34,695 nucleotides of DNA from Pseudomonadota bacterium (lineage in GTDB: Bacteria > Myxococcota_A > Polyangia > Polyangiales > JAKSBK01): positions 1-34,695 of the forward strand of contig JAKSBK010000325.1 of assembly GCA_022361155.1 (NCBI GenBank), written 5' to 3'. Position numbers and translations under genes: made by a program. Of the stretch, positions 15,356 through 22,716 are shown piece by piece. The notes below the pieces were generated by a model that was not told the origin of the DNA, made no database searches, and worked only from the letters and a program-made list of their open reading frames with translations. The number at the start of each line of letters is the position of its first letter. Position 1 is the first letter of the stretch.

Positions 15356-16336
15356 GTGACGAGCGTTCAGTTTGCGCGCTACGAGCTGATTCGGAAGATC
15401 GCCGCAGGTGGGCAGGCGGAGGTGTTCCTTGCGCGCCAGTGGGGCCAGGCCGATTTTTTTAACGATCTGGTGATCAAACGCCTGTTCCGCCACCTGGCCG
15501 ACGATCCCCGCACGCTGCGGCTGTTCCAGGACGAAGCTCGACTCATGGCCGAGCTTTCGCATCCCAGCGTTCCTCAAGTGTTCGAGCTGGGGCTGGCGGA
15601 CGGGCACTGGTACATGGCCATGGAGTACGTTCCTGGATTCACCCTGGGCGAGCTTCAGGTGGCGGGGACACGCGCGGCACAACCCATGCCGCTGGGTGTG
15701 GCTCTGGGCATCGCGATCCAGCTCTGTGAGGGATTGCACCACGGGCACGAGCGTCGCGACCACGCGAGCGTGCCCATGCGCATCGTCCATCGCGACGTGA
15801 GCCCTGACAACGTCATGGTGACCCCCGACGGGGTAGTGAAGATCCTAGATTTTGGCGTGGCACAAAGCTCGGGACGCACGACCCCGGATCTGGGAACCGT
15901 GGGCACGTACGCCTACATGGCGCCGGAGCAGGTGCGCGGCTTGCCCCTGGATAAGCGCGCCGACGTTTTCGCCATCGGCGTGCTTCTGTACGAGCTCACA
16001 ACCGGGTGTCGGGCGTTCACCGGTTCGGACGTCCAGGTGATGACCGCCATCGTCGAGCGCGATCCCCCGCCTCCCTCGCAGCTCCGTGCCGACTACCCCA
16101 GCGACGTGGAGGCCACGGTGCTGGCCGCGCTCGCTCGCAACCGACAGCAGCGGACCTCGAGCGCCGGGCAGCTGGCCCTGCAGCTGGAACAGCTCGCCAT
16201 CCGCCACTCGCTGCTCACGGGTCCCCGGGTCGTGGCGCGGCACGTGCGCCGCATGTTTCCCTACGAACCGGTTGCCGACAGGAGCGTGGGGTTTGTTTCG
16301 AGCGCGCCCTGGACCGACCCCCGGCTGCGGGGCTAG
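15356..16336 (+). CDS. Soluble eukaryotic-like Ser/Thr protein kinase
   Basis: 326 aa, GTG start at 15356. It is almost only a kinase domain: the Gly-rich loop IAAGGQAEVF (15-24), Lys41 in VIKRL, the catalytic loop HRDVSPDN with Asp147, DFG with Asp165, APE in YMAPEQV, and DVFAIGVLLYELTTG. No membrane helix, PASTA or other sensor follows; the short tail is Arg/Pro-rich. The HRDVSPDN variant is common in myxobacterial kinases. No Shine-Dalgarno is visible, and a TACACT (15342-15347) ends 8 nt before the GTG, so a nearly leaderless transcript is possible. An AACCGA-GCT-TCGGTT dyad lies at 15296-15310 in the shared promoter region with the SDR. Confidence 0.93.
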   Translation: MTSVQFARYELIRKIAAGGQAEVFLARQWGQADFFNDLVIKRLFRHLADDPRTLRLFQDEARLMAELSHPSVPQVFELGLADGHWYMAMEYVPGFTLGELQVAGTRAAQPMPLGVALGIAIQLCEGLHHGHERRDHASVPMRIVHRDVSPDNVMVTPDGVVKILDFGVAQSSGRTTPDLGTVGTYAYMAPEQVRGLPLDKRADVFAIGVLLYELTTGCRAFTGSDVQVMTAIVERDPPPPSQLRADYPSDVEATVLAALARNRQQRTSSAGQLALQLEQLAIRHSLLTGPRVVARHVRRMFPYEPVADRSVGFVSSAPWTDPRLRG

Positions 16337-16338
16337 CC

Positions 16339-16356
16339 ATAGCCTAGCCTGGCTAT
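16339..16356. terminator. Short hairpin between convergent kinase and CBS genes
   Basis: ATAGCC (16339-16344) pairs with GGCTAT (16351-16356) around a 6-nt loop. It fills most of the 22-nt gap between the two stop codons. It has no T-run; a bidirectional role is inferred from position. Confidence 0.4.
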
Positions 16357-16358
16357 TG

Positions 16359-16799
16359 CTAAGGCAAGTCCACTCTCTCGGGTGCGGGCACATCGGGCTC
16401 GTCGTCGCCGAGCAGCTCGCCCAGCATGCGCAGCGCGTCGGTGGTTGTGAACAGGCCCACGACGTGTCCTGCATCGATCACCACCGCGCACCCGTACTTG
16501 CGCCGAAAAAGCTCGCGAACGACCCGCACCAGCGGCATGTCGGGTGTAACGGCGTAGGGCTCCGGCGTCATGGCCTCCTCCACCAGCACCTTGTCCGGAT
16601 CCAGGGGGCCCAATGCCTCGACCAACGCGATATCCCGCTCGCTGACGATGCCCACCAGCTGCCCCTGGTGCAGCACGGGCAAGTGCCGCACACCGTGCTT
16701 GCGCATGCGTTCCGAGGCGCGCGCCATGGGCTGGTCGCGTCCGATCGAATGCGGCCACAAGGTCATGTGAGCGCCCACGAGACGTGGCTGCGACGCCAT
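16359..16799 (-). CDS. CBS-domain pair protein
   Basis: 146 aa from ATG 16799, chosen over a longer frame to 16883 because GGGAG lies 8 nt upstream and the CBS fold starts at once (MASQPRLVGAHMT). The first CBS motif ends RHLPVLHQGQLVGIVSERDI (about 43-62) and the second ends GCAVVIDAGHVVGLFTTTDAL (about 103-123). Such stand-alone Bateman modules bind adenosyl ligands (AMP, ATP, SAM) and regulate partners. No catalytic domain is attached. The neighbour is a Ser/Thr kinase in convergent orientation, so a functional tie is possible but not shown. Confidence 0.9.
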   Translation of the reverse strand: MASQPRLVGAHMTLWPHSIGRDQPMARASERMRKHGVRHLPVLHQGQLVGIVSERDIALVEALGPLDPDKVLVEEAMTPEPYAVTPDMPLVRVVRELFRRKYGCAVVIDAGHVVGLFTTTDALRMLGELLGDDEPDVPAPERVDLP

Positions 16800-16909
16800 C
16801 GAAGCTCCCGCTTTCACAGTGTTTCCGACAAAGGGTAGGCCGGCCGGTGTCCTCACCTTGTCGCGTGGCGACCCGTCGTGCAAGGCCTCCAGCTGTCCGA
16901 CCGCACACT

Positions 16910-16933
16910 GGCTGCGGCTTCACGTCCGCAGCC
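16910..16933. other. 8-bp hairpin in the CBS-cytochrome intergenic region
   Basis: GGCTGCGG pairs with CCGCAGCC around an 8-nt loop. It lies in the 325-nt gene-free stretch 16800-17124 between divergent genes, which otherwise holds repeat copy B (17013-17055) and its hairpin. I saw no plausible coding region there. Confidence 0.35.
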
Positions 16934-17012
16934 GGCGTAACGGATCGACTGCACGTCGCGAACCATGGAGTTCACGGTCGGAGTGTGGCAGGCTTTGCGC
17001 CCCCGTGGAACC

Positions 17013-17055
17013 AAGGGCCCGTCCCAGAATAACTCGATCGGCTGCGGCCGTGCAG
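17013..17055 (+). repeat. Dispersed regulatory-like element, copy B
   Basis: Plus-strand AAGGGCCCGTCCCAGAATAA plus CT (17013-17034), a 10-nt spacer, then CGGCCGTGCAG (17045-17055). It is the reverse complement of copy A (14059-14100) and points toward the cytochrome c lipoprotein gene. Its edge at 17034 is 90 nt before ATG 17125, the same distance copy A has to the DUF4350 start. Confidence 0.7.
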
Positions 17056-17069
17056 GGCGGCGCGCCCTG
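17053..17069 (+). other. Hairpin with GCG loop downstream of repeat element copy B
   Basis: CAGGGCG-GCG-CGCCCTG is a perfect 7-bp stem starting inside the conserved CGGCCGTGCAG block. Compared with copy A, the base of the stem (CAG/CTG) and the loop are kept, while the upper pairs differ but still pair. Confidence 0.5.
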
Positions 17070-17124
17070 AGAACCTAGCACAGCGCGTGCGAAGGGACTG
17101 CGCTGAGAAAGGCATCGATTGCAC

Positions 17125-17682
17125 ATGAAGAACCTCAAACACTCCTTCCTTGCCCTGGCCATCGCGCTGATCGCTGGCTGCGGCGGTGCCGCTCGGGGAG
17201 GTGGGGCGAGCCATGCCGGTGAGGTTGCTGCGGAGTACGCGGGACCGATCGCGTCAACCGATGCGAAGCACGGAGCCTTGCGTTTCGACGACGTCTGCGG
17301 GATGTGTCATCCGGACGGCGAGGAGGACATCGGCCCGTCGCTTCTGAACAAGCGCTTGCTGCCGGGACACGTGCGCAAACAAATCCGTGAGGGATCCGAC
17401 GACATGCGTCCTATCGGGCTCGATAAGCTGAGCGATGAGGACATGGAGGCGGTACTGGCGTATCTGGTCAGCCTTGGAGCCGTGAAGGGCGATACAGCCG
17501 AGCCAGCAGGGCATGCCGGCGGCCCCGGCAAGGGCGGTCATAGCGACGGCGGTCATGCTGACGAGCAGGGCGGCGGACAGCAGGGCGGCGGGCAGGACGA
17601 GGGCGCTCACGACAGCGAGCGCTCCGGGGACTCCCACGATGGGGGGGACGCCGGGCAGGCCCACGACAAGGGGCATCATTAG
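17125..17682 (+). CDS. Cytochrome c lipoprotein with His/Gly-rich tail
   Basis: 185 aa from ATG 17125; a TTG at 17119 is closer to the AAAGG at 17108-17112 and would add two residues. The lipoprotein signal ends LIAGC (Cys19). The mature protein has one heme c site, CGMCH (58-62), and a probable axial Met94 in DDMRPIG, followed by the usual last helix LSDEDMEAVLAYLVSL. This is a class I cytochrome c fold, anchored to a membrane on the periplasmic side. After residue ~125 comes a ~60-residue tail of Gly, His, Asp, Gln and Ser with eight His, ending in HH. Such a tail could bind metal ions or be a flexible spacer. It is followed by another c-type cytochrome. Confidence 0.85.
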   Translation: MKNLKHSFLALAIALIAGCGGAARGGGASHAGEVAAEYAGPIASTDAKHGALRFDDVCGMCHPDGEEDIGPSLLNKRLLPGHVRKQIREGSDDMRPIGLDKLSDEDMEAVLAYLVSLGAVKGDTAEPAGHAGGPGKGGHSDGGHADEQGGGQQGGGQDEGAHDSERSGDSHDGGDAGQAHDKGHH

Positions 17683-17795
17683 AAGCTAGAGTTGCCACCG
17701 ACGTATTCACACCGATCGGCGCGCTCGCTGCATCGCCGCGCGGAATAAACGTGTGCCTTGTGCGTCCATCTTGGCAACACATGAGCGAGGTAGAC

Positions 17796-18188
17796 ATGAC
17801 ACGCTTTGGGGTATCTCTATTGATATCGGGAATCGCCATTTCCGCGAGCCTGGGGTTGGTTTGGGAGGCGCAGGCGTCGGACGACGAGTGTAAGGCCAAG
17901 GGCGCTTGCCCCTTACACGACTGGATGGAGAGCAACCTCAAGCCCGCTACCAAGGAAAAGAACACGGAAAAGATGGCCGAGCTGTTGGCCAAAGTGGAAG
18001 CGTTTGTTCCGGACCCCGCCTGGAAGAAGGACTGGCTGACGATCGCCCAGAAGGGCGCCGAGCAGGCCAAGAAGGGGGACTACAAGGCAGCACGACGCTC
18101 CTGCAAGGGGTGCCATAAGAAGTTCCGCAAGAAGTATCAGGCAACGTATCGTTCGCGCAAACTCGCCCCTTCGGCGTCGGGGCACTAG
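17796..18188 (+). CDS. Small periplasmic cytochrome c'-like protein, one heme
   Basis: 130 aa from ATG 17796, with GAGG about 6 nt upstream. A signal peptide (MTRFGVSLLISGIAISASLGLVWEAQA) is followed by a helical, Lys-rich domain. The single heme motif CKGCH (103-107) is near the C-terminus and followed by KKFRKKYQATYR. A C-terminal CxxCH after three helices is the cytochrome c' layout. An extra Cys pair (ECKAKGACPL, 32 and 38) may form a disulfide. It sits 113 nt after the cytochrome c lipoprotein, so the two could exchange electrons. Family call is by motif position; the ligand or partner is unknown. Confidence 0.75.
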   Translation: MTRFGVSLLISGIAISASLGLVWEAQASDDECKAKGACPLHDWMESNLKPATKEKNTEKMAELLAKVEAFVPDPAWKKDWLTIAQKGAEQAKKGDYKAARRSCKGCHKKFRKKYQATYRSRKLAPSASGH

Positions 18189-18237
18189 TAGCGCTTGCCA
18201 GGGATTGCGATCGACGGCGTTGAGCGCTGGCGGTGGT

Positions 18238-18395
18238 ACTAGCTGTTCCCATTCCGAAACGCCCGTTCCCGTTCAGAATGGATGCCAGAGCGAGCGCGCC
18301 CGCAGGAGCGGAGCGAAGGAATAGCAGCGCTATTTCGAGCTTCGGTCCGAGGACGAAAGCCGCTCTGGCGCCATTCCGAACGGGAACTAGCTGTT
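18238..18395. mobile_element. MITE-like insertion with 10-bp direct repeats
   Basis: ACTAGCTGTT occurs at 18238-18247 and again at 18386-18395. Between them lie ~138 bp whose ends are inverted repeats: GTTCCCATTCCGAA (18245-18258) versus GTTCCCGTTCGGAA read inward from 18387 (12/14). Inner arms 18265-18292 and 18361-18387 are also largely complementary, with a small central stem AATAGC-AGC-GCTATT (18319-18333). There is no coding capacity. The right direct repeat contains the TAG stop codon of degP, so the element seems to have landed exactly at the gene end and kept the stop. It could now end both convergent transcripts. Confidence 0.6.
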
Positions 18396-19784
18396 GGACA
18401 GCGATAGCACCGTGTAGAACACACCCTGGTCACGCGCGATACGCAGCAGCGCCTTGCCATCTTGGAGCGCCCTGTGGACCTGGGCGCTGGAGCGCACCTC
18501 CTTCCCGTCGGCCTCCAGGATGATGTCGCGGGGGCTCAGTCCTGCGCGAGCAGCCGGTGAGCCGGGGGCCACCTGGACCACAGCCACACGGCCCTTGCCG
18601 CGGTGACCGAGCCTGCGTGCGAGCTGGGGCGTGAGATTCTCCAGACGCAGACCAAAGGCCTGCGCGCGACCCTGGCGTGTGCCCTTGCCGCGTCTTGATC
18701 GGCTGGAGTCGCTGACCGGACGTTCTCCAGTCTTGAGGGACACCTTGACGATGCGCCCCTGGCGAGCGATCCCGAGCTTGACGATGCTTCCGACCTCCTT
18801 CGCCAGGATCGTCCGCGGCAGGTCCTTCCCTTTGTTCAAGGCGATCCCATCGACCGATACGATCACGTCTCCTTGCTTCAGCTTCGCCCGATCCGCGGGG
18901 CCGCCCCGCTCGACGTAGTTGATGAGAACGCCCCGGCCGCCGCGCACGTTGAACGCTTTGGCCAACTCCGTGGTCAGCTCCTGGTAGCCTACGCCGATCC
19001 ACGAGCGCCGGACCTCGCCGGTCTCGATGACCTGCTTGACCACCTGCCGGGCGAGATTGGAGGGGACCGCGAACCCGATGCCGACGTTGGCCCGACCCAC
19101 GATCATGGTGTTGATCCCCAGGACCTCACCCTGGAGGTTCACCAGCGGCCCCCCGGAGTTGCCAGGGTTGATGCTCGCGTCGGTCTGCAGATAATCCTCG
19201 ATCTTGTTGACACCCATCGAGCCTCTGCCCACGGCACTGAGCACACCTGCGGTCACCGTGTAGTCCAGGCCGAACGGCGAGCCAATCGCGACCACCCACT
19301 CGCCGACCCGGGCCTTGCTTGAATCGGCCAGGGCGGTGGCGGGGAGCTTGGCGGCCGGCACTCGAATCACCGCAAGATCCGTCGTGGGATCGGTTCCCAC
19401 GACCTCGGCTGTCAGCTCGCGACCGTCCTTTAGAGCGACCTGGATCTCGTCTGCATCGGCGACGACGTGGTGGTTCGTGAGAATATAGCCGTCCGGCCGT
19501 ACCACGACCCCGGAGCCGTTGCCTTTTCGCACGCGCCAGGGGTTGGCGTCGTTACCAAACAACCAATGGCCCGCATTACGAGCTCGCTGTTCGGTACGGA
19601 TGCTCACCACGCTGGGCGAGACGCGCTGCGCCACGTCCGCGATCGCTTGGCTCAGTTGCGCGGGCGCCGCTGTTGCCGGGGTCGCGGTGGCGGGACCTAA
19701 CAGCAACACCGATACCCAGCCAAAATAGCTTGCCGATCGCGCCCAACGCCGGCGGATTTCATGCTCGTGGATTGCGTGCTGCAA
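18387..19784 (-). CDS. DegP/HtrA-family periplasmic serine protease, two PDZ domains
   Basis: 465 aa, TTG start at 19784 with GGAGGAG directly upstream. An N-terminal export signal (YFGWVSVLLLGPATATPATAAPA) is followed by the trypsin-like domain. The catalytic triad is His106 (TNHHV), Asp136 (TTDLAV) and Ser210 (GNSGGP). PDZ1 begins near RRSWIGVGYQEL and PDZ2 near AFGLRLENLT. A basic linker SRSRRGKGTRQGRAQ joins them. HtrA proteases degrade or refold damaged envelope proteins. The last codons and stop are part of the direct repeat bordering the MITE-like element. The symbol could be degP, degQ or mucD; the sequence does not decide. Confidence 0.93.
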   Translation of the reverse strand: MQHAIHEHEIRRRWARSASYFGWVSVLLLGPATATPATAAPAQLSQAIADVAQRVSPSVVSIRTEQRARNAGHWLFGNDANPWRVRKGNGSGVVVRPDGYILTNHHVVADADEIQVALKDGRELTAEVVGTDPTTDLAVIRVPAAKLPATALADSSKARVGEWVVAIGSPFGLDYTVTAGVLSAVGRGSMGVNKIEDYLQTDASINPGNSGGPLVNLQGEVLGINTMIVGRANVGIGFAVPSNLARQVVKQVIETGEVRRSWIGVGYQELTTELAKAFNVRGGRGVLINYVERGGPADRAKLKQGDVIVSVDGIALNKGKDLPRTILAKEVGSIVKLGIARQGRIVKVSLKTGERPVSDSSRSRRGKGTRQGRAQAFGLRLENLTPQLARRLGHRGKGRVAVVQVAPGSPAARAGLSPRDIILEADGKEVRSSAQVHRALQDGKALLRIARDQGVFYTVLSLSNS

Positions 19785-19894
19785 AGCTCCTCCAGTCCCG
19801 GAAAACCAGGTAGGGTGCCTCCCTCGTTGTAAGCGGTAACACCGGCCGGAGGGGTTCTATTCTCTTCCTACCATCGGTGGGCTGCCATTGGCCG

Positions 19895-19911
19895 ACCGGC
19901 GGAGCGCCGGT
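19895..19911. terminator. Hairpin downstream of the YbdG-type channel gene
   Basis: ACCGGCG-GAG-CGCCGGT is a perfect 7-bp stem with a 3-nt loop, 49 nt beyond the channel gene stop and upstream of degP. No T-run follows. A terminator role is inferred from position. Confidence 0.35.
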
Positions 19912-19959
19912 GCGAAGCTCGCCCGTTCACCAAACAGGCACGGCCATTGGAGATAGCAG

Positions 19960-21225
19960 CTACCGAGAAACTCGTCCTAGCACCCGCTCGATGTCGGCTC
20001 CTGATGGGTTTTGAAACACGCGCAGCTCGAAATGGGGAATCACGGCGATCAAATGGTCGAATATGTCGGCCTGGATCGCCTCGTAGCTGGACCATACCTG
20101 ATCCGCACTAAAGACGTAGACCTCCAGCGGAAGCCCCGTGGAACCGGGCTGCAGCTGCCGTACCAGGAAGGTCATAGAGGGGTGCACGTTGGGATTGCGT
20201 CGCAAATACGCGATGACGTAGGCGCGAAAGGTGCCGAGGTTCGTGAGCCGCCTGCCGTCCGCGATCTGCGCCGGATTCACTCCTTGCTGGCGGTTGTGGT
20301 CTTCCACCTCCTTGCGCTTGCTCCGGACGTAGTCGGAAATGAGCCCGATACTCTCGAACCGATCGAGCATGGCCGGTGTACAGAACTTGACACTACTTAT
20401 GTCGATAGAGATGTCGCGCTTGATACGTCTGCCTCCCGATTCGGACATGCCGCGCCAGTTCTTGAAGCTGTCGCTAATCAGATTGTAGGTCGGTATGGTC
20501 GTGATGGTCTTGTCCCAGTTGCGTACCTTCACGGTGTTGATGGTCAGATCGACAACATCGCCGTCGGCGCCGTATTTGGGCACTTCGATCCAGTCGCCGA
20601 GCCGCACCATGTCGTTGGCGATCAATTGGATGCTGCCCACGAAACCCAGGATCGTGTCCTTGAACACGAGCATGATGACCGCGGTTAGCGCCCCGAGGCC
20701 CGTGAGGAAGCCCCAAGGAGAGCGATCGAGCAGCATCGCGAGAATCAAGATCGCTGCTACGACATAGAGCGCGAGCTTGGCGACCTGGACGTAGGTCTTG
20801 ATAGGCCGGGCGCGCGAGATCCCCAGTGTCTCGTAAACGTCCAGCACCGCGCTAAGGAGCGCATCCGCAGCGAGCGATCCGATCAGGATCATGTAGGCTA
20901 CGACGATGCGGTGAATGGCGGCCTGCAGGTCCGCTTGCTCCGGCACAGCCAGCGGCAGCAGGCTGTAGAGCACCGCGGCCGGAGCGATGCGGGCCAATCT
21001 GTCGAAGACGCCCCGCGCGACGAGCGCATCATCCCAGGTCGTCTTGGTCTTGCCGACGAAAGCCCTGATCCAGTGCAGGAGCCAGCGGCGGGCAAGCAGG
21101 TTCGCGATCAGGCTGGCGATGACCACGCCGAATACAAACACTGTCTGTGCCGCGAGACGCCCCGCGCTGGGCGGGACGCCATAGCGGGCGAGCGCTTGCG
21201 TGATCCAATCGAGAAGCTCCGGCAC
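19960..21225 (-). CDS. ybdG: MscS-family mechanosensitive channel, YbdG/MscM-like
   Basis: 421 aa, GTG start at 21225; AGGA lies ~11 nt upstream. About five hydrophobic helices (residues 25-195) precede the MscS pore helix and beta domain. The stretch GLGALTAVIMLVFKD, then LIANDMVRLGDWIEVPKYGADGDVVDLTINTVKVRNWDKTITTIPTYNLISDSFKNWRGMSESGGRRIKR, is the hallmark of the YbdG subgroup rather than MscS itself, and the length fits E. coli YbdG (~415 aa). It releases solutes on hypo-osmotic shock and in E. coli responds to mild osmotic change. It is an inner-membrane protein, transcribed in the same direction as degP. Confidence 0.93.
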   Translation of the reverse strand: MPELLDWITQALARYGVPPSAGRLAAQTVFVFGVVIASLIANLLARRWLLHWIRAFVGKTKTTWDDALVARGVFDRLARIAPAAVLYSLLPLAVPEQADLQAAIHRIVVAYMILIGSLAADALLSAVLDVYETLGISRARPIKTYVQVAKLALYVVAAILILAMLLDRSPWGFLTGLGALTAVIMLVFKDTILGFVGSIQLIANDMVRLGDWIEVPKYGADGDVVDLTINTVKVRNWDKTITTIPTYNLISDSFKNWRGMSESGGRRIKRDISIDISSVKFCTPAMLDRFESIGLISDYVRSKRKEVEDHNRQQGVNPAQIADGRRLTNLGTFRAYVIAYLRRNPNVHPSMTFLVRQLQPGSTGLPLEVYVFSADQVWSSYEAIQADIFDHLIAVIPHFELRVFQNPSGADIERVLGRVSR

Positions 21226-21391
21226 GGCGCGGTTGTCCTAGGCTATCCTAAGGCGCTGGACCAGCCCGAAGTAGCCCTTGCTGGGCGGCTGGCTTGAGCA
21301 CGCTCTGCATTCGGTCTATTTGCTAGGGATGATGACTCGAATCTCAGGGCAATCAAACACGCACTCGCGCTACGTGAAGTCGGGGGCATGC

Positions 21392-22120
21392 GTGAGGTCG
21401 GGCGAAACCGGGGCGGGTCGTGGCCCTGGGAGGCGTCATGCAGCGGTTCTTGTGGGTTGGGTGCTCGCCGCAGGCGTCCTGTCGGGCTGCAGTTGTGGCG
21501 ATGACCCCATTGCAGATATCGACGCTGGCGACGATGCCGGTGCAGGGCCCGATGCCATGGGTTTGGAGTCGGGGGCGATCATCCCGAGGCCGGATGGTGC
21601 GCTGCCATCCACGCCGGCGGGGCCGGTGATGTGCGGCTTCGAGCGCTGCCCCGCGATACCGGGGGAGTTCGCATTGTTCGCGCGAACCTGCTGCACCGCC
21701 GTGGAAAACACGTGCGGCGTGGAAGTGGACAAGTGCCACCCCTTCAACCAACCGGGTGTCCTAGATCCCAACTGCCCCGACGTGACGCTCCAGGTCGTGG
21801 ATCCAAGAACGGGAATGCCCCTCAGCGACAGTTTCAAGGGTTGCTGCCGTCCCGACAACCGATGCGGGCTCGACATGGGCCTCGGTGGCAAGACGTACAT
21901 GCTCGGCTGCGTGCGGCGCACAGCCGTGTTCTTCGCGAGCTTGAACGACATCGCATGTACCCTGGTCAACCCTGGCGACGCTGGCGTGGACGGCGCGCAG
22001 GGCGACGCCGCGCTCGACGCCTCGCAGGAAGCGGGAACGCCGGATGCGGCAACCGGCGACGCGACGCTGGTTGTGCCGGACGCCGGCGTCCGGGACGCGG
22101 TTGTCCCGGACGCCCAATGA
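21392..22120 (+). CDS. Cys-rich lipoprotein with Asp/Ala-rich linkers
   Basis: 242 aa from GTG 21392, preceded by GGGGG 6 nt upstream. The frame opens earlier (ATG 21278, 21329), but those starts give an overlong n-region. The lipobox is VLSGC with Cys33. An Asp/Ala/Gly spacer (DIDAGDDAGAGPDA) follows, a style common in myxobacterial surface lipoproteins. A core with about 13 Cys (MCGFERC, TCCTAVENTCGVEVDKC, NCPD, KGCCRPDNRCG, LGC, IAC) suggests several disulfides. The tail repeats short 'PDA' units. No known enzyme motif is visible. It converges with the RRM gene with only 2 nt between stops; hairpins within its last codons may end transcription. Confidence 0.75.
   Translation: MRSGETGAGRGPGRRHAAVLVGWVLAAGVLSGCSCGDDPIADIDAGDDAGAGPDAMGLESGAIIPRPDGALPSTPAGPVMCGFERCPAIPGEFALFARTCCTAVENTCGVEVDKCHPFNQPGVLDPNCPDVTLQVVDPRTGMPLSDSFKGCCRPDNRCGLDMGLGGKTYMLGCVRRTAVFFASLNDIACTLVNPGDAGVDGAQGDAALDASQEAGTPDAATGDATLVVPDAGVRDAVVPDAQ
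22076..22109. terminator. Palindrome and hairpin inside the 3' end of the lipoprotein gene
   Basis: An 18-bp perfect palindrome with centre GCCGGC spans 22076-22093. A 7-bp stem, CCGGGAC / GTCCCGG, spans 22090-22109. Both lie within the last 15 codons, just before the 2-nt convergent junction, where no intergenic space exists for a terminator. Confidence 0.4.
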
Positions 22121-22122
22121 TC

Positions 22123-22491
22123 CTAGCGGCCGCCTCGTCGCTGCCGGCCGCCTCTGCCGCGGTCTCGGTCACGCCCGCCACCAACGCCGCCGAATCCGCT
22201 GTTGCGGGGGGGGGGGCCACCGCCAAAGCCGCCCCGGCCACCGGTACGTGCTCGAGCTTCGTTGACCGTAAGGGAACGTCCGTCCAATTCCGCCCCGTTC
22301 ATTTCTTCGATCGCCGCATCCGCAGCGCTCGAATCGCTAAAGGTCACGAAGCCAAAGCCGCGTGAGCGGTTGGTTTCGCGGTCCGTCATCAGCTTGCAGT
22401 CCTCGAGCTCCCCAAACTGCTCAAATGCGGCACGCAGACCGGCCTCGTCCGTGGCCCAAGCAAGGCCGCCTACAAACACTCTCTTTGACAT
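22123..22491 (-). CDS. Glycine-rich RRM RNA-binding protein
   Basis: 122 aa from ATG 22491; AAGGAAA lies ~9 nt upstream. A single RRM occupies residues 4-80, with RNP2 VFVGGL (5-10) and RNP1 RGFGFVTF (44-51), whose aromatics stack on RNA bases. The remainder is Gly/Arg-rich (GGRGGFGGG, then RDRDRGRGGRQRRGGR), as in cyanobacterial Rbp and plant GRP proteins, where expression is often cold-induced. It probably acts as an RNA chaperone. A run of 11 G (plus strand 22206-22216) lies in the coding part for the PPP segment and could slip. The 225 nt upstream contain no other gene. Confidence 0.93.
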   Translation of the reverse strand: MSKRVFVGGLAWATDEAGLRAAFEQFGELEDCKLMTDRETNRSRGFGFVTFSDSSAADAAIEEMNGAELDGRSLTVNEARARTGGRGGFGGGPPPRNSGFGGVGGGRDRDRGRGGRQRRGGR

Positions 22492-22716
22492 TCGTTACGT
22501 TTCCTTTTCCAGGTAGTACAATCCAGTTGCGGGTAACACAGGCCAGGCCGCATCGCCGCTTGGCTGCATCGCCGATGGGTGGATGCTGCGACACATAGCA
22601 CAAGTCGGCGCCGCTGCGAGCGTCGGCTGGAGACTGTAGGGTGTGACGGCCTACCTGGAAGCTCGGATGTGCACAAACTGCGCGCAGCCGGGCTCGCCAC
22701 CTGATGCCCCGATGAG

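Noticed and set aside
16333-16923. 196-codon minus-strand frame over the CBS gene
   Set aside because: It is Arg/Gly/Ala-rich shadow sequence; the CBS frame on the same strand has two intact motifs and a ribosome-binding site.
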